From SHZL01 sp963784425 (GTDB lineage: Bacteria > Pseudomonadota > Gammaproteobacteria > Xanthomonadales > SZUA-36): a stretch of DNA of 64,000 nucleotides. Position numbers and translations under genes: made by a program. The stretch spans positions 186,001 to 250,000 of the forward strand of contig CAWARM010000007.1 in assembly GCA_963784425.1 (NCBI GenBank), written 5' to 3'. The notes beneath the pieces were generated by a model. That model made no database searches and was not told the origin of the DNA. It worked only from the letters and a program-made list of their open reading frames with translations. This document shows positions 51,341 to 60,656 of this stretch, in pieces; positions within the stretch are counted from its first letter, which is position 1, and the number at the start of each line of letters is the position of its first letter.

Positions 51341-53173
51341 TTAACGAGTATTGATCAGGTAGATAACGCTGGCCGCGTTCCCTCCCCGGCCCTGCATGAT
51401 GGGATGCTCGGTGCGCCAGTTCTCGGGAACCAGTCCGGGGAAATCGCCCAGTCCCAGCACGATATCGGTTTTCTGGTCATTGTTGACATCAGCTGCCTCG
51501 ATCGAAACCCAGATACCGAAAAATTCACTGGCGAATGAGTAGGGTTCGAACTTGAAGTCGCCCTTGTTTTCCAGGTAGACAAAGCTTTCCGGCTCCGCGG
51601 CATTCCACTGCGGGAACAGCGCAACCACGGCGATGTCCGGGTCTCCGTCACTATCAAAATCATTCACCACGCCGCGGGCCGCACCGTGCATGGGGTAAGT
51701 AAATTCTTTGGTGAATTTCAGTCCGCCATGATTCTTGAACACGCGCACGGAGTGTTGCGGCCTGGGTGCGGGAACATAGTTGCCAACGTGATTTCCGTCC
51801 ACGTTATCGCCATTGAGCACAAGGATATCGATATTGCCGTCACCATCGAAATCACCCACCTCCACGCTATTGCCCCCGAATGCGGGACGGTTTTCGTCGA
51901 TCAGATGGCGGGTAAAGGTTTCATCCCCGTTGTTGATGAACACCATGAGTTCCTGCCGGGCCTGTGCAGCCAGCGCCACGATGTCCGGTCTGCCGTCATT
52001 GTTCATATCTCCAATGGCGCTGCCAATCATGCCGGCCTGTTTGCTGAGTATGGTTTCACGCAGGGCTCCGGGCAGGACGCCAGGTGCAATTTCAGCCGGG
52101 GCATCCGGCCACAACGCTGCATAGTCCGGCGTTTGCCAGAAAATAGTCAACTCGGCCTGTGCATCGCCAAAAACCCCGTCGCCGAACGCATTGGCAACAA
52201 TGTCCTTGAGGCCATCGCCGTTCAGATCGACATCATGGAATTTGACAAAGCGCTGCTTGCCATTGACCAGCATGCGGGCCTTGGGTGTGTCTCCCTCGAA
52301 TTCCCAGTCGGTCAGCGCCGCGAGACCGACCTTGGTCATCGGGAAGCGGCCATGGGTCAGCACGCGCACACCTGTTTCCGTCAGGGCCATGTGGATCGGG
52401 TCGGTCAGCAGGTTTGTTTGACCAATCTTTTTCCCGCTGTCCAGATCAAATTCGACGATATCGTCCCACTTGTCGAAGCCTTCCTTACGCTCCCCGCCGC
52501 CGACCCAGTCATCGATGACTGAGCGCCCGACATAGATGCGCCGCCGCTCTTCGTCAACCAGGGTGGCGAGCACCAGCGCATTGGGCTCCAGGTCCAGGTT
52601 CGGAACGACCGGCTTGAAGCCGGGTAGCAGCGGCGCCTTGGGCCGCGTAATTTCCATATCCTTCCAGGGCAGTGAATTCTCGACAAAGTATGCGCGAATC
52701 CTCTGGAATTCCTCTTTGCTCATCTCGGGTGCAGGGGGTATCTGCGGCTTGAATACGCCAAAATCACGAGTGAAACCGTGGCTGTCGGTTAAGGTATAGC
52801 GCTTGGTGTAATCCTGCTGGGGCTCCGCCTCCGGCGGTACTGGCGAAACCGTCATGTCTTCGAATTCGTCGCCCTTCATACCGACATAATTACCCATGTA
52901 TTGTATGGCGAACGACCAATATTCCCTGGAGAGATCCCCGGGTTCAGGCGCCAGGTGGCAGCGCGTGCAGTGCTGTTGAATCAACTCCTGCGCAGTCAAT
53001 TCCTGCACGTTTGATTCCCTGGCTGGCGCATCGGCAGATGCCGGGGCCGCTGTAACCGCCGTAGCATCCGCGCTTGCAGGTGCATCCGGGTTGTTCGAGT
53101 TGCACCCCGTGGCCAGTGTTAGCAGGCTCGTCACAAAACCGCACAGCAAAGCCGTTTTCTGGATGTTTATCAT
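51341..53173 (-). CDS. Lipoprotein with cytochrome c motif and FG-GAP/VCBS beta-propeller repeats
   Basis: The 610-residue protein has a lipobox LATGC (Cys24) and an Ala/Ser-rich linker. A single haem-binding CTRCH at 69-73 heads a short cytochrome-like domain. Calcium-binding propeller repeats follow: DVDLNGDGLKDIV, DMNNDGRPDIVA, DFDGDGNIDILV, DFDSDGDPDIAVV and DVNNDQKTDIVLGLGD. It should be anchored in the envelope and may combine electron transfer with binding of a large or complex ligand. It overlaps the upstream amidase by 4 bp and is followed by a TonB receptor 4 bp on. I know no named function for this fusion. Confidence 0.85.
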   Translation of the reverse strand: MINIQKTALLCGFVTSLLTLATGCNSNNPDAPASADATAVTAAPASADAPARESNVQELTAQELIQQHCTRCHLAPEPGDLSREYWSFAIQYMGNYVGMKGDEFEDMTVSPVPPEAEPQQDYTKRYTLTDSHGFTRDFGVFKPQIPPAPEMSKEEFQRIRAYFVENSLPWKDMEITRPKAPLLPGFKPVVPNLDLEPNALVLATLVDEERRRIYVGRSVIDDWVGGGERKEGFDKWDDIVEFDLDSGKKIGQTNLLTDPIHMALTETGVRVLTHGRFPMTKVGLAALTDWEFEGDTPKARMLVNGKQRFVKFHDVDLNGDGLKDIVANAFGDGVFGDAQAELTIFWQTPDYAALWPDAPAEIAPGVLPGALRETILSKQAGMIGSAIGDMNNDGRPDIVALAAQARQELMVFINNGDETFTRHLIDENRPAFGGNSVEVGDFDGDGNIDILVLNGDNVDGNHVGNYVPAPRPQHSVRVFKNHGGLKFTKEFTYPMHGAARGVVNDFDSDGDPDIAVVALFPQWNAAEPESFVYLENKGDFKFEPYSFASEFFGIWVSIEAADVNNDQKTDIVLGLGDFPGLVPENWRTEHPIMQGRGGNAASVIYLINTR

Positions 53174-54372
53174 TCCCAGCTACTCCACATTTTTTTAGCC
53201 TCAAGCCATTGTTCGGCACTCATGCCCGGATTGCCCTCGGGCATCATCCTCGCGCCCTGGTGTTGATGATACGGACGCGTCCAGGTTCCTCGTTCATATA
53301 GCGACTCGATGTTTTGACGATACACTTTATCCACATCGTTGTGATGCAGGGGATCCTGATGCAGCCACAGATTCTTCGGATGAATCGGCCGGATATACAT
53401 CTCCCGGAATAACTCGGTGCGCAGGTCCTTCATCCAGTTACTGTTGAGGTTCATGGCGCGAAACTGGCGCAGCGCCTCAATGTCGATAATGGCCGACAGG
53501 ATCGTATTGTTGCCCGATGCGCTGTGGCTCAGCACCTCGCCACGATATCCAATCATATGACCGTTGCCACCGGCAATGTCGATGGGATGGCGTGACGAGG
53601 CCGACAGGTATACCGGGCCAATGTTGGGACACAGCATATACACAGTGTTGAAATCGGCATGCCCGCGGTTCTGCACCATCCAGCTGCCTCCTGGCGTGCC
53701 ACCGAAGTTGGTCATGGGCACGGCTTCCGATGGGCGATAAACCACTTCGGCGCCGTTGAAAGCCAGCGCACGCACCGCTTCCGGGTACTCGCCATCGGAG
53801 CAACAGATGGTGCCGATATTGCCGATGTCATGGGTTTTCAGCACCGGGTAAAAAGCGTCGATACCGCTGCCGAAACACTCCACCCAGCGATCGTAGATAT
53901 CATGCGGCGTGCACGAACGCTCGCGGCACCACAAGTGGTTCTTGGCAGCCCTGTGCACGACTTCACCGCTGGGCCCGATCACGAACAGCGAATTGAAAAA
54001 GCGGTCCTGCATCACTTCAGGCCAGCGGGCCTTGCACTGCACGATGATGTAGGTCTGGTACATTTTGGCCAGGCGTCCCAGGAATTCGGTTTCCTCGCCC
54101 GGGATATCGATAAACAGCTCTTTTGCTGCCAGCGTGTGCGGAAGATCAAAAATTTCGTCGGTAAAACCGGTCAGCGCACCCTCGGCCAGCGCGATGATCT
54201 TGACCGGCATATTGATGCCGACAATGGAGACGGCCGCATGGATCGCTTCCTCGATAGTCTCGAGGTTGTGCCTGATATGCCGTCTTTCGGCGATACCGTA
54301 GGCGACGGTGGACAGTCCGAGCGCCATGTAAGGCGCGATCGGGCCATGGGTCTTGGCAGCAGGTTCGTTCAT
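53170..54372 (-). CDS. Carbon-nitrogen hydrolase (nitrilase superfamily, AmiE/formamidase-like)
   Basis: The 400-residue cytoplasmic hydrolase has the Glu-Lys-Cys triad visible: Glu64 in AEGALTGF, Lys144 in HRAAKNHLWCRE, and Cys191 in TICCSDGEYPEAVRALAFNGAEVVYRPSE. The ICCSDGEYPE motif resembles the ICDDGNYPE of aliphatic amidase AmiE rather than nitrile hydrolases. The protein is longer than the 270-345 typical residues, with a C-terminal arm (FREMYIRPIHPKNLWLHQDPL onward). It sits between the MFS gene (2 bp) and the cytochrome/FG-GAP gene (4-bp overlap), so it may act on an imported amide. Confidence 0.88.
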   Translation of the reverse strand: MNEPAAKTHGPIAPYMALGLSTVAYGIAERRHIRHNLETIEEAIHAAVSIVGINMPVKIIALAEGALTGFTDEIFDLPHTLAAKELFIDIPGEETEFLGRLAKMYQTYIIVQCKARWPEVMQDRFFNSLFVIGPSGEVVHRAAKNHLWCRERSCTPHDIYDRWVECFGSGIDAFYPVLKTHDIGNIGTICCSDGEYPEAVRALAFNGAEVVYRPSEAVPMTNFGGTPGGSWMVQNRGHADFNTVYMLCPNIGPVYLSASSRHPIDIAGGNGHMIGYRGEVLSHSASGNNTILSAIIDIEALRQFRAMNLNSNWMKDLRTELFREMYIRPIHPKNLWLHQDPLHHNDVDKVYRQNIESLYERGTWTRPYHQHQGARMMPEGNPGMSAEQWLEAKKMWSSWE

Positions 54373-54374
54373 GA

Positions 54375-55565
54375 TCAGGCCTCGTTGGAGCGGAAAGCAC
54401 CTTCGGCTTCCACCACCGGACTGCCGATATGGCGCGTACGGTAAATTATGAAGAAGAACATCAGTATGCTGACGAAACAGAATGCGCCGGCCATCTGGTT
54501 GATCCGGCTATAGTCACCATTGTCGATCAGGGACGCCGCAATTCCCGGGCCGACGGCAGCTCCCAGCCCCTGGAAACCTGTCACCAGCACCAGGAAATTC
54601 CCCCGGATATCGATCTTGGAGATGACGCCGAGCTGATAGGAATTGGCGACCACGAATAATGCCTGGAATAAGCCCGCGCCAATGTAGAAGGCAAGTGGCG
54701 TGAATTGGCCAACCAGCAGCCACAGTACCCCCATTTGCCCGGCGAGAACCAGCGCAAGCGGAATGGTTCGCCCGTATCGGTCACTGGCAATGGCCGCAGC
54801 ACTCGCCCCGATGATGGCGGCAAATTGTGATATTCCCAGAGCGAGGCCGATGGTCTCTATGCCAAGGCCGGCGACCTGGGCCACGCGCTCAATATACGCC
54901 CAGAAACCGAAGATGCTGGTGAAAAACAGCAGGCTGGCTATCAGTCCAACCCAGATCAGGCGGGTGTAGTTGGGAGTATCTCCCGCAACACCGTGGGGCA
55001 CGACTCTTTGTGCTCCCTGGGACGGATAGCGCACCAGCGTCAGCAGCATCAGCAAGGAGGCCGCAGCGAGCATGTAATAAAGCTCGCTGACCGTCCAATG
55101 CGCCAGGATGTAAGCGCCTCCCGCAAAGGCAATAAACATCATGGCTCCCTGCACGATCTGGGCGATGCCAAATGCCCGGTCCGGTTGCGTATTGTCACCC
55201 AATGCGGCAACGGTCAGCGCAAAGATCGTTCCGGCGGAAAAGCCCGCCAGGAAACGCAGCAGCAGGAACGGCAGGAACTCGGAGAGGTTAGCGCTGACGA
55301 TATTGACCAATGCCGTCCCGACGAACGCCACAGCCAAAGCCTTCGTCCATGAGACTTTGCGAACCCACAGGGCCGTCACCAGTGATGCCAGCACCAGCCC
55401 CGCTCCCTCAACCGCCGCAACATAACCGGCCTGCTGTTCGGTGAAACCCAGGTCATCGATCATGCCGCCGACCAGCATGGGCATGATAATGATGGCCGCC
55501 GGCCCGAGGGGATAGACCGTCGAAATCAGGAAGGTCGTGGAGAGCTTGTGATCGAAGGGTCTAAT
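54375..55565 (-). CDS. MFS transporter with unclear start
   Basis: At least 369 residues from ATG 55484, with the MFS motifs LWVRKV, FLAGFSAGTIFALTVAALGD and AAIASDRYGRTIPL. That ATG is too late: the same frame upstream to 55563 encodes IRPFDHKLSTTFLISTVYPLGPAAIII, the expected first helix. No ATG, GTG or TTG is in frame there. Either an ATT at 55565-55563 is used (AAGGA lies 8 bp upstream), or one base is missing after the ATG at 55573, which is in the neighbouring frame. Coordinates take the longest supported coding stretch. It is 2 bp from the amidase gene and probably imports its substrate. Confidence 0.78.
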   Translation of the reverse strand: MRPFDHKLSTTFLISTVYPLGPAAIIIMPMLVGGMIDDLGFTEQQAGYVAAVEGAGLVLASLVTALWVRKVSWTKALAVAFVGTALVNIVSANLSEFLPFLLLRFLAGFSAGTIFALTVAALGDNTQPDRAFGIAQIVQGAMMFIAFAGGAYILAHWTVSELYYMLAAASLLMLLTLVRYPSQGAQRVVPHGVAGDTPNYTRLIWVGLIASLLFFTSIFGFWAYIERVAQVAGLGIETIGLALGISQFAAIIGASAAAIASDRYGRTIPLALVLAGQMGVLWLLVGQFTPLAFYIGAGLFQALFVVANSYQLGVISKIDIRGNFLVLVTGFQGLGAAVGPGIAASLIDNGDYSRINQMAGAFCFVSILMFFFIIYRTRHIGSPVVEAEGAFRSNEA

Positions 55566-55607
55566 GGTGTCATTCCTTGTGGCGAGTTTGCATCAGTATA
55601 GTTCACA

Positions 55608-56426
55608 CTAACCCGCCGTTTCCCCACCATCGACGATCATTTCCGACCCGTTCATGAATGAACTCAGGTCAGAAGCCAGGAAGGCCACGGCGTTTGCCAG
55701 TTCCTGCGGGGTCCCCATTCGTCCCGTGGGATTCAGACTCTGCAGCGCCAAACGCATCTCCGCGGGCGTCGTGGCGCCCATGGCGCCCAGTTGCGACAAC
55801 TTGTCACTTTCATGCTCAACCATGGGCGTGTCGACCAGCCCGGGGTGAATGGAGTTGACCCGGATGTTGTACTTGAGCGCGGCAAATTCCAGCGCTATGG
55901 ACTTGGTGAACAGGCGGATAGCACCCTTGGTCATGCTGTACAGCGAGCCAAATGGATATCCCTTGATACCCATGGCCGATGAGAAGTTGATGATGGAGCA
56001 GCCCGCCGGGTTGGCCGCTGCGCGCGGTTTCATCAGGGGCAGGGCCTGCTTGACCCCGAGAACCACCCCTTCGATATTTACCCGGCAGATTCGGCGTATC
56101 TCCTCGAGCGTCACGTCCTCGACTGGCTTCACCACTACCACACCGGCGTTGTTGACCAGGACATCCAGCCCGCCGTGCTGCTGTTTAACCTGCTGCATGA
56201 CCGACTGCCAGTGCTGTTCGTTGCTGACATCCAGAACGATGAATTCCGCGTTGCCGCCACTCCCGGTTATCTCTGCCACCACGGCTGCGGCCATACCGGC
56301 TTGTGCGTCCAGGTCGGTCACGATCACGCTTGCGCCTGCCGCCGCCAGGGTTTTGGCTACTGCCGCACCTATGCCTTGCGCCGCGCCGGTTACCAGCGCC
56401 ACCTTTTTGCTCAGGTCAATTTCCAT
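55608..56426 (-). CDS. Short-chain dehydrogenase/reductase (SDR)
   Basis: The 272-residue NAD(P)-dependent oxidoreductase has the cofactor motif TGAAQGIG at 13-20, NNAG at 92-95, and catalytic Ser150, Tyr163 and Lys167 (SSAMG, YSMTK). Asp38-Leu-Asp40 after beta-2 suggests NAD(H) preference. Classical SDRs interconvert alcohols and ketones. It is the first gene of the minus-strand operon SDR-MFS-amidase-cytochrome/FG-GAP-TonB-methyltransferase and is divergent from the class V PLP gene. The substrate is unknown. Confidence 0.9.
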   Translation of the reverse strand: MEIDLSKKVALVTGAAQGIGAAVAKTLAAAGASVIVTDLDAQAGMAAAVVAEITGSGGNAEFIVLDVSNEQHWQSVMQQVKQQHGGLDVLVNNAGVVVVKPVEDVTLEEIRRICRVNIEGVVLGVKQALPLMKPRAAANPAGCSIINFSSAMGIKGYPFGSLYSMTKGAIRLFTKSIALEFAALKYNIRVNSIHPGLVDTPMVEHESDKLSQLGAMGATTPAEMRLALQSLNPTGRMGTPQELANAVAFLASDLSSFMNGSEMIVDGGETAG

Positions 56427-56615
56427 CAGCGTCTGAACTGCTCCACAGGTTTCGTGCAGGCATGCCTGCCAGGGGCAGGCAAAATGACTGTTTACAACAG
56501 TAACACTTCTCTGTGGAAGTCTAAACCCGCGTCAGCTTGAGTTAAGTCAATCGAGAAGACGGCAAACTGGGTTACTTTCGCGGTTGCGCTGAAAAAAGGT
56601 TTATAAAAGGAAGTC

Positions 56616-57857
56616 ATGCAAGCCAATTACATTGATGAGCACCTCGACGAGGTTCGCGGCCAGTTCAAGCTGTTGGATCACTGGATCTACCTGAACGCAG
56701 CCGACCAGATGATCCCCGGCAATTACTGGCTGGCAGCGGTGCGCGATTTTTATAATTTTGTTGAATACGGTCGCATGGAAGACATCCCGACTGCGGATAT
56801 TGCAACGCATCCGTTTTTGCTGGCTGCCTGGAACGAAAGCATAGAGCGCAGTGCCCATTTTATTAATGCGGACACCGACGAAGTGACCAATGCCTATCGT
56901 CCGGCAATCACTGCCAACCTGATCTTGTACAACATGTTCGAATGGCAACAAGGCGACAACGTGGTCATTACCGACCTGTCTTATCCATCGATCCCCTACA
57001 TTTTGCAGGACCTGAGGCGCCGCTATGGTCTTGAGATCCGTGTGGTGCGCAATGTCAAGGGCGAGATCCTGATGGAAGACCTGGAAAAGCAGGTTGACGG
57101 GAATACCCGGATGGTGATCGTTGATCGCACCACGGCCTTCTGCGGTTTTACCTTTGACATGAAAGAGGTTTGCCGCATTGCCCATGCCCAGGGTGCGCTG
57201 GTTCTGGATGATGCCATGCAGGCCCTGGGTGCGGTGGAAATTGATGTCAAGGCCGACGACGTCGACATGCTCGTATCCGGTGCCTATAAATGGCAGTGCG
57301 GGCCGGAAGGGGCAGGTCTGTTTTATATCAAGCGCTCGGTCATGGACCGGATCGATGCACGCTACCGCAATTACATCTGGGCTGATTGCCCGGGTTCGAT
57401 TCCCTTTGCAGAAAAGGACCACGACACGCTTTCGAGCTGGACCTGGCCGCCAGTCAACAATGCCAACCGCTTTTCGCAGGACGTGACCATAGGTCCGGCC
57501 CTGTTTGGCTGGATAGCGACGCTGAAGTTCTATCAGAAGATTGGTATCAAAAACGTTGAGCAGCGCGTGCGCCGGCTCGGCGGTTATGCGATTGAGCGCC
57601 TGCAGGACATCGGTTGCACGATTACCAGTCCGACGGATCCGGCCAAACGGCATGGCCTGATTACCTATACAACCGGTGATTATGAAAAGGACCGGGCTTT
57701 TTTCCAGCGTTGTGCGGCACCCGGCCGTTGTATGAAGCCGATCAAGATTTCCATGCGTGCGCTGGGCGGGATCGGAAATTTGCGCGTCAGCACTCATTTC
57801 TTCAACACGGAAGAAGACATTGACTACCTGGTAGACCTGCAAGCCAGGATGGTTTAG
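56616..57857 (+). CDS. Class V PLP-dependent enzyme (cysteine desulfurase / isopenicillin epimerase-like)
   Basis: The 413-residue fold-type I enzyme has a PLP lysine at Lys225 in SGAYKWQCGPEGAG. The pyridine-N aspartate (Asp199) and Gln202 lie in LDDAMQALGAVEID. The LNAADQMIP start and LRVSTHFFNTEEDIDYLV end fit the aminotransferase class V pattern, which also includes kynureninase and selenocysteine lyases. An AAGGAAG ribosome site is present. It is followed at 12 bp by tryptophanase, so both probably act on one amino-acid substrate. A second class V enzyme lies at the right window edge. Confidence 0.85.
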   Translation: MQANYIDEHLDEVRGQFKLLDHWIYLNAADQMIPGNYWLAAVRDFYNFVEYGRMEDIPTADIATHPFLLAAWNESIERSAHFINADTDEVTNAYRPAITANLILYNMFEWQQGDNVVITDLSYPSIPYILQDLRRRYGLEIRVVRNVKGEILMEDLEKQVDGNTRMVIVDRTTAFCGFTFDMKEVCRIAHAQGALVLDDAMQALGAVEIDVKADDVDMLVSGAYKWQCGPEGAGLFYIKRSVMDRIDARYRNYIWADCPGSIPFAEKDHDTLSSWTWPPVNNANRFSQDVTIGPALFGWIATLKFYQKIGIKNVEQRVRRLGGYAIERLQDIGCTITSPTDPAKRHGLITYTTGDYEKDRAFFQRCAAPGRCMKPIKISMRALGGIGNLRVSTHFFNTEEDIDYLVDLQARMV

Positions 57858-57869
57858 GGAGAATTCATC

Positions 57870-59249
57870 ATGACCATGCACACCATCATCGAGCCATTCA
57901 AGATCAAGGTGGTCGAACCGATCAAATTGACCACGCGCGAGCAACGCGAGGAAAAACTGCAGGCAGTGGGCTACAACGTTTTCCTGCTCAGGGCTGAAGA
58001 CGTGCTCATCGATCTGCTGACTGACAGCGGCACCTCTGCCATGAGCTCGGAACAATGGGCTGCCATCATGCGGGGTGACGAGGCATACGCCGGGAGCCGT
58101 TCCTGGTACCGCTTCGAGGCTGCCGTTCACGATATCTTCGGCTTCACGTACATACTGCCGACTCACCAGGGGCGTGCCGCCGAGCGAATTCTTTTTTCCG
58201 TGATGTGCAAACCGGGGCACGTGGTTCCCAACAACACCCACTTCGACACCACCCGGGCCAACATCGAGTTCACCGGCGCCGAAGCACGCGACCTGGTTAT
58301 TCCCGAAGGTCTGGTGCCCTCGGCCCGGCACCCGTTCAAGGGCAACATGGACCTCGAGCGGCTGCGGCAACTCATCGCCGAGATAGGGCGTGAACGGATT
58401 CCGTTGTGCATGTTGACCGTGACCAACAACTCGGGCGGAGGGCAGCCGGTCTCGATGGCCAACGTGCGCGGCGTGTCGGCGATTTGCCGGGAGCACGGCA
58501 TTCCACTCTACATCGATGCCTGCCGCTTCGCGGAGAATGCCTGGTTCATCAAGCAGCGGGAAGATGGATATGCCGACAAGACGCCGATCGAGATCGCCCG
58601 CGAGCTGTTCTCCTACGCCGATGGATGCACCATGTCGGCCAAGAAAGATGGTATGGCCAATATCGGTGGATTCCTGGCCACCAACGATGAAAAACTGGCC
58701 CAGCTGGAGCGGAACCTGCTGATCCTGACCGAAGGCTTTCCCACCTATGGCGGGCTGGCCGGCAGAGACCTGGAGGCGATTGCCGTGGGGCTGTATGAAA
58801 CCCTGGAAGAGGATTACCTCCTCTATCGCATCACCTCGACCACCTACCTGGGCGAACACATCAGCACGGCGGGTGTTCCGATCGTGCAACCGCCGGGCGG
58901 ACACGCCGTGTACATAGACGCTGCGGCCTTCTTTCCCCAGATTCCGCCGCTGGAACTGCCGGGACAGGCCCTGGCCGTGGAGTTGTACCGGGAGGCGGGT
59001 ATTCGGGCGGTGGAGATTGGCACCGTTATGTTTGGCCGGCACGATCCCCTCAGCGGGATTGAGACTGCCGCGCCCATGGAGCTGGTGCGTTTGGCGATTC
59101 CCCGCCGGGCCTACACGCAGAGCCACATTGACTATGTCGTCGAGGCCATTCTCAATGTCTGGCAGCGGCGGGCGGATGTGCGCGGCTACCGGTTTACCGA
59201 GCAGGCGCCATTTCTTCGCCACTTCACCGCACGGTTTCAGCCACGCTGA
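57870..59249 (+). CDS. tnaA: Tryptophanase (beta-eliminating lyase)
   Basis: The 459-residue PLP enzyme has Lys259 in SAKKDGMANIGGF, Tyr73 in DEAYAGSRS, NNSGGGQPVSMAN and GLAGRDLEAIAVGL, all shared by tryptophanase and tyrosine phenol-lyase. Three positions that separate the two point to tryptophanase: FDTT (Asp126, Asp137 in E. coli TnaA, Thr in the phenol-lyase), VEIG (Ile383, Ile396 versus Arg381), and LRHFTA (His451, His463 versus Phe). It would cleave tryptophan to indole, pyruvate and ammonia, though related substrates are possible. There is no TnaC-like leader or TnaB permease. Class V PLP and MFS genes flank it. Confidence 0.85.
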   Translation: MTMHTIIEPFKIKVVEPIKLTTREQREEKLQAVGYNVFLLRAEDVLIDLLTDSGTSAMSSEQWAAIMRGDEAYAGSRSWYRFEAAVHDIFGFTYILPTHQGRAAERILFSVMCKPGHVVPNNTHFDTTRANIEFTGAEARDLVIPEGLVPSARHPFKGNMDLERLRQLIAEIGRERIPLCMLTVTNNSGGGQPVSMANVRGVSAICREHGIPLYIDACRFAENAWFIKQREDGYADKTPIEIARELFSYADGCTMSAKKDGMANIGGFLATNDEKLAQLERNLLILTEGFPTYGGLAGRDLEAIAVGLYETLEEDYLLYRITSTTYLGEHISTAGVPIVQPPGGHAVYIDAAAFFPQIPPLELPGQALAVELYREAGIRAVEIGTVMFGRHDPLSGIETAAPMELVRLAIPRRAYTQSHIDYVVEAILNVWQRRADVRGYRFTEQAPFLRHFTARFQPR

Positions 59250-59343
59250 GCAATTCCCCGGTAGGCTGCAAAAGATTGCGAGCTGATGCTGGTTTTCTGA
59301 CAGAATAGCGGCATCTGCCGCCACTGATCCGGGAGCCCGCGCC

Positions 59344-60589
59344 ATGCAGGACAGCAATACCTCGAGGCGGCTGGTGCTGCTGGCAACGGCTGCGGTATTC
59401 ATCAACTACATCGACCGCGGCAACCTTTCGATCGCTGCTCCGCTCATGCAGGACGAGCTACACCTCAGTGCCAGCCAGCTGGGTTTCCTGCTGTCTGCCT
59501 TCTACTACGGTTACGTCGCTTTAATGCCAGGAGCTGGCTGGCTGGCAGAGCGCTACGGTGTGCACCGGGTCTTCGCCATCGGCCTGGCGATCTGGTCGAT
59601 TGCAACGCTTACCACTGGCTTTGCCCAGGGCTTCCTTGGCCTGCTCATTCTGCGCGTGCTGCTTGGGGTGGGTGAGAGCGTGACTTTTCCCTGCGCCTCG
59701 AAGGTCCTCGCCGGTGCGGTAGATGTGCAGCACCTCGGCAAAGCGAACGGTGTGCTCAGCTTAGGCTACCTGGTTGGCCCCGCCGTGGGCACCCTGCTCG
59801 GCGGGTTTTTGATGAGCATGTATGGCTGGCGGCCGGTGTTTATCCTGTTTGGAGCGCTGTCGCTGCTCTGGCTGTGGCCGTGGGCCAAAGCTAAAGTGGC
59901 ACTTGCGCCCCATGGTCGCGAAATCCTCGGCCGCGACGCGGATGCGGATGTTCCACCTTACCGGCTGATCCTCAGGCAGCGTGCACTCTGGGGCGCTTCC
60001 CTGGGGCATTTTGCGTCGAACTACAGCTTTTACTTCATCCTGTCGTGGCTACCGTTTTACCTGGTCAAGTCACGCGGTTTCTCGATGGAGACGATGGCTC
60101 TGACCGCTTTCTGGGCTTACCTGCTGAACGCGGCAAGTGCCTTGTTTATGGGCTGGGCCACCGATCGCTGGGTTCGTTCCGGACGCAGCATTGACCTCAT
60201 TTACAAGGGGGTCATGGCGATGACTCATGTCGCGGGCATTGCCTGCATGGCGGGGATGGTATTGCTGCCCGTTACCGGTTCGATCATCTCGCTCTTTATA
60301 CTGCAGATCTTTGTCGGGTTTTCCTCTCCGGGAATTTATGCGATACCGCAAATCTATCGCGGGGCCCAAGGCATCGGGTAGCTGGGTCGGGGTGCAGAAT
60401 GCCTGTGGGAATATGGCTGGCCTGATTGCACCGGCGGTTACGGGGATTCTGGTCGATCAAACCGGCCGTTTCGACCTGGCGTTTGCGCTCGTAGCCGGGG
60501 TCAATGTATTGGGCCTGGTTGGCTGGCTGGTGATTCTGCCAAAGATAGCGCCGATCGACTGGGCGCGGGCCGCCACGCGGTCCTTGTAG
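59344..60589 (+). pseudogene. MFS transporter (ACS/glucarate-permease type) broken by one extra base
   Basis: The first frame (59344-60381) gives eleven helices with INYIDRGNLSIAAPLMQ, WLAERYGVHRVFAIGLAIWS, LGVGESVTFPCASKV and SFYFILSWLPFYLVKSRGFS, the anion:cation symporter pattern. It stops at 60379 after IYRGAQGIG. The neighbouring frame then supplies GPKASGSWVGVQNACGNMAGLIAPAVTGILVDQTGRFDLAF, the expected last helices, to 60589. One surplus base near 60356-60364 (TATCGCGGGG) accounts for it; the corrected protein would be about 414 residues. It sits 94 bp after tryptophanase and probably transported a related organic anion. Confidence 0.85.
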
Positions 60590-60656
60590 CTGGCCCCATG
60601 TCATAGTAACTTGCAGCCAGATTACGCAAACTGCAGTCACAGGGATCAAAGGAAAG

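Noticed and set aside
57870..59249. Tyrosine phenol-lyase as the product
   Set aside because: Asp126, Ile383 and His451 are the tryptophanase-type residues where tyrosine phenol-lyase has Thr, Arg and Phe.
56601..59405. A 934-codon open frame on the minus strand
   Set aside because: It runs antisense to the class V PLP enzyme and tryptophanase, both with clear catalytic motifs. Its translation shows no family pattern and it has the usual look of a third-position G+C shadow.
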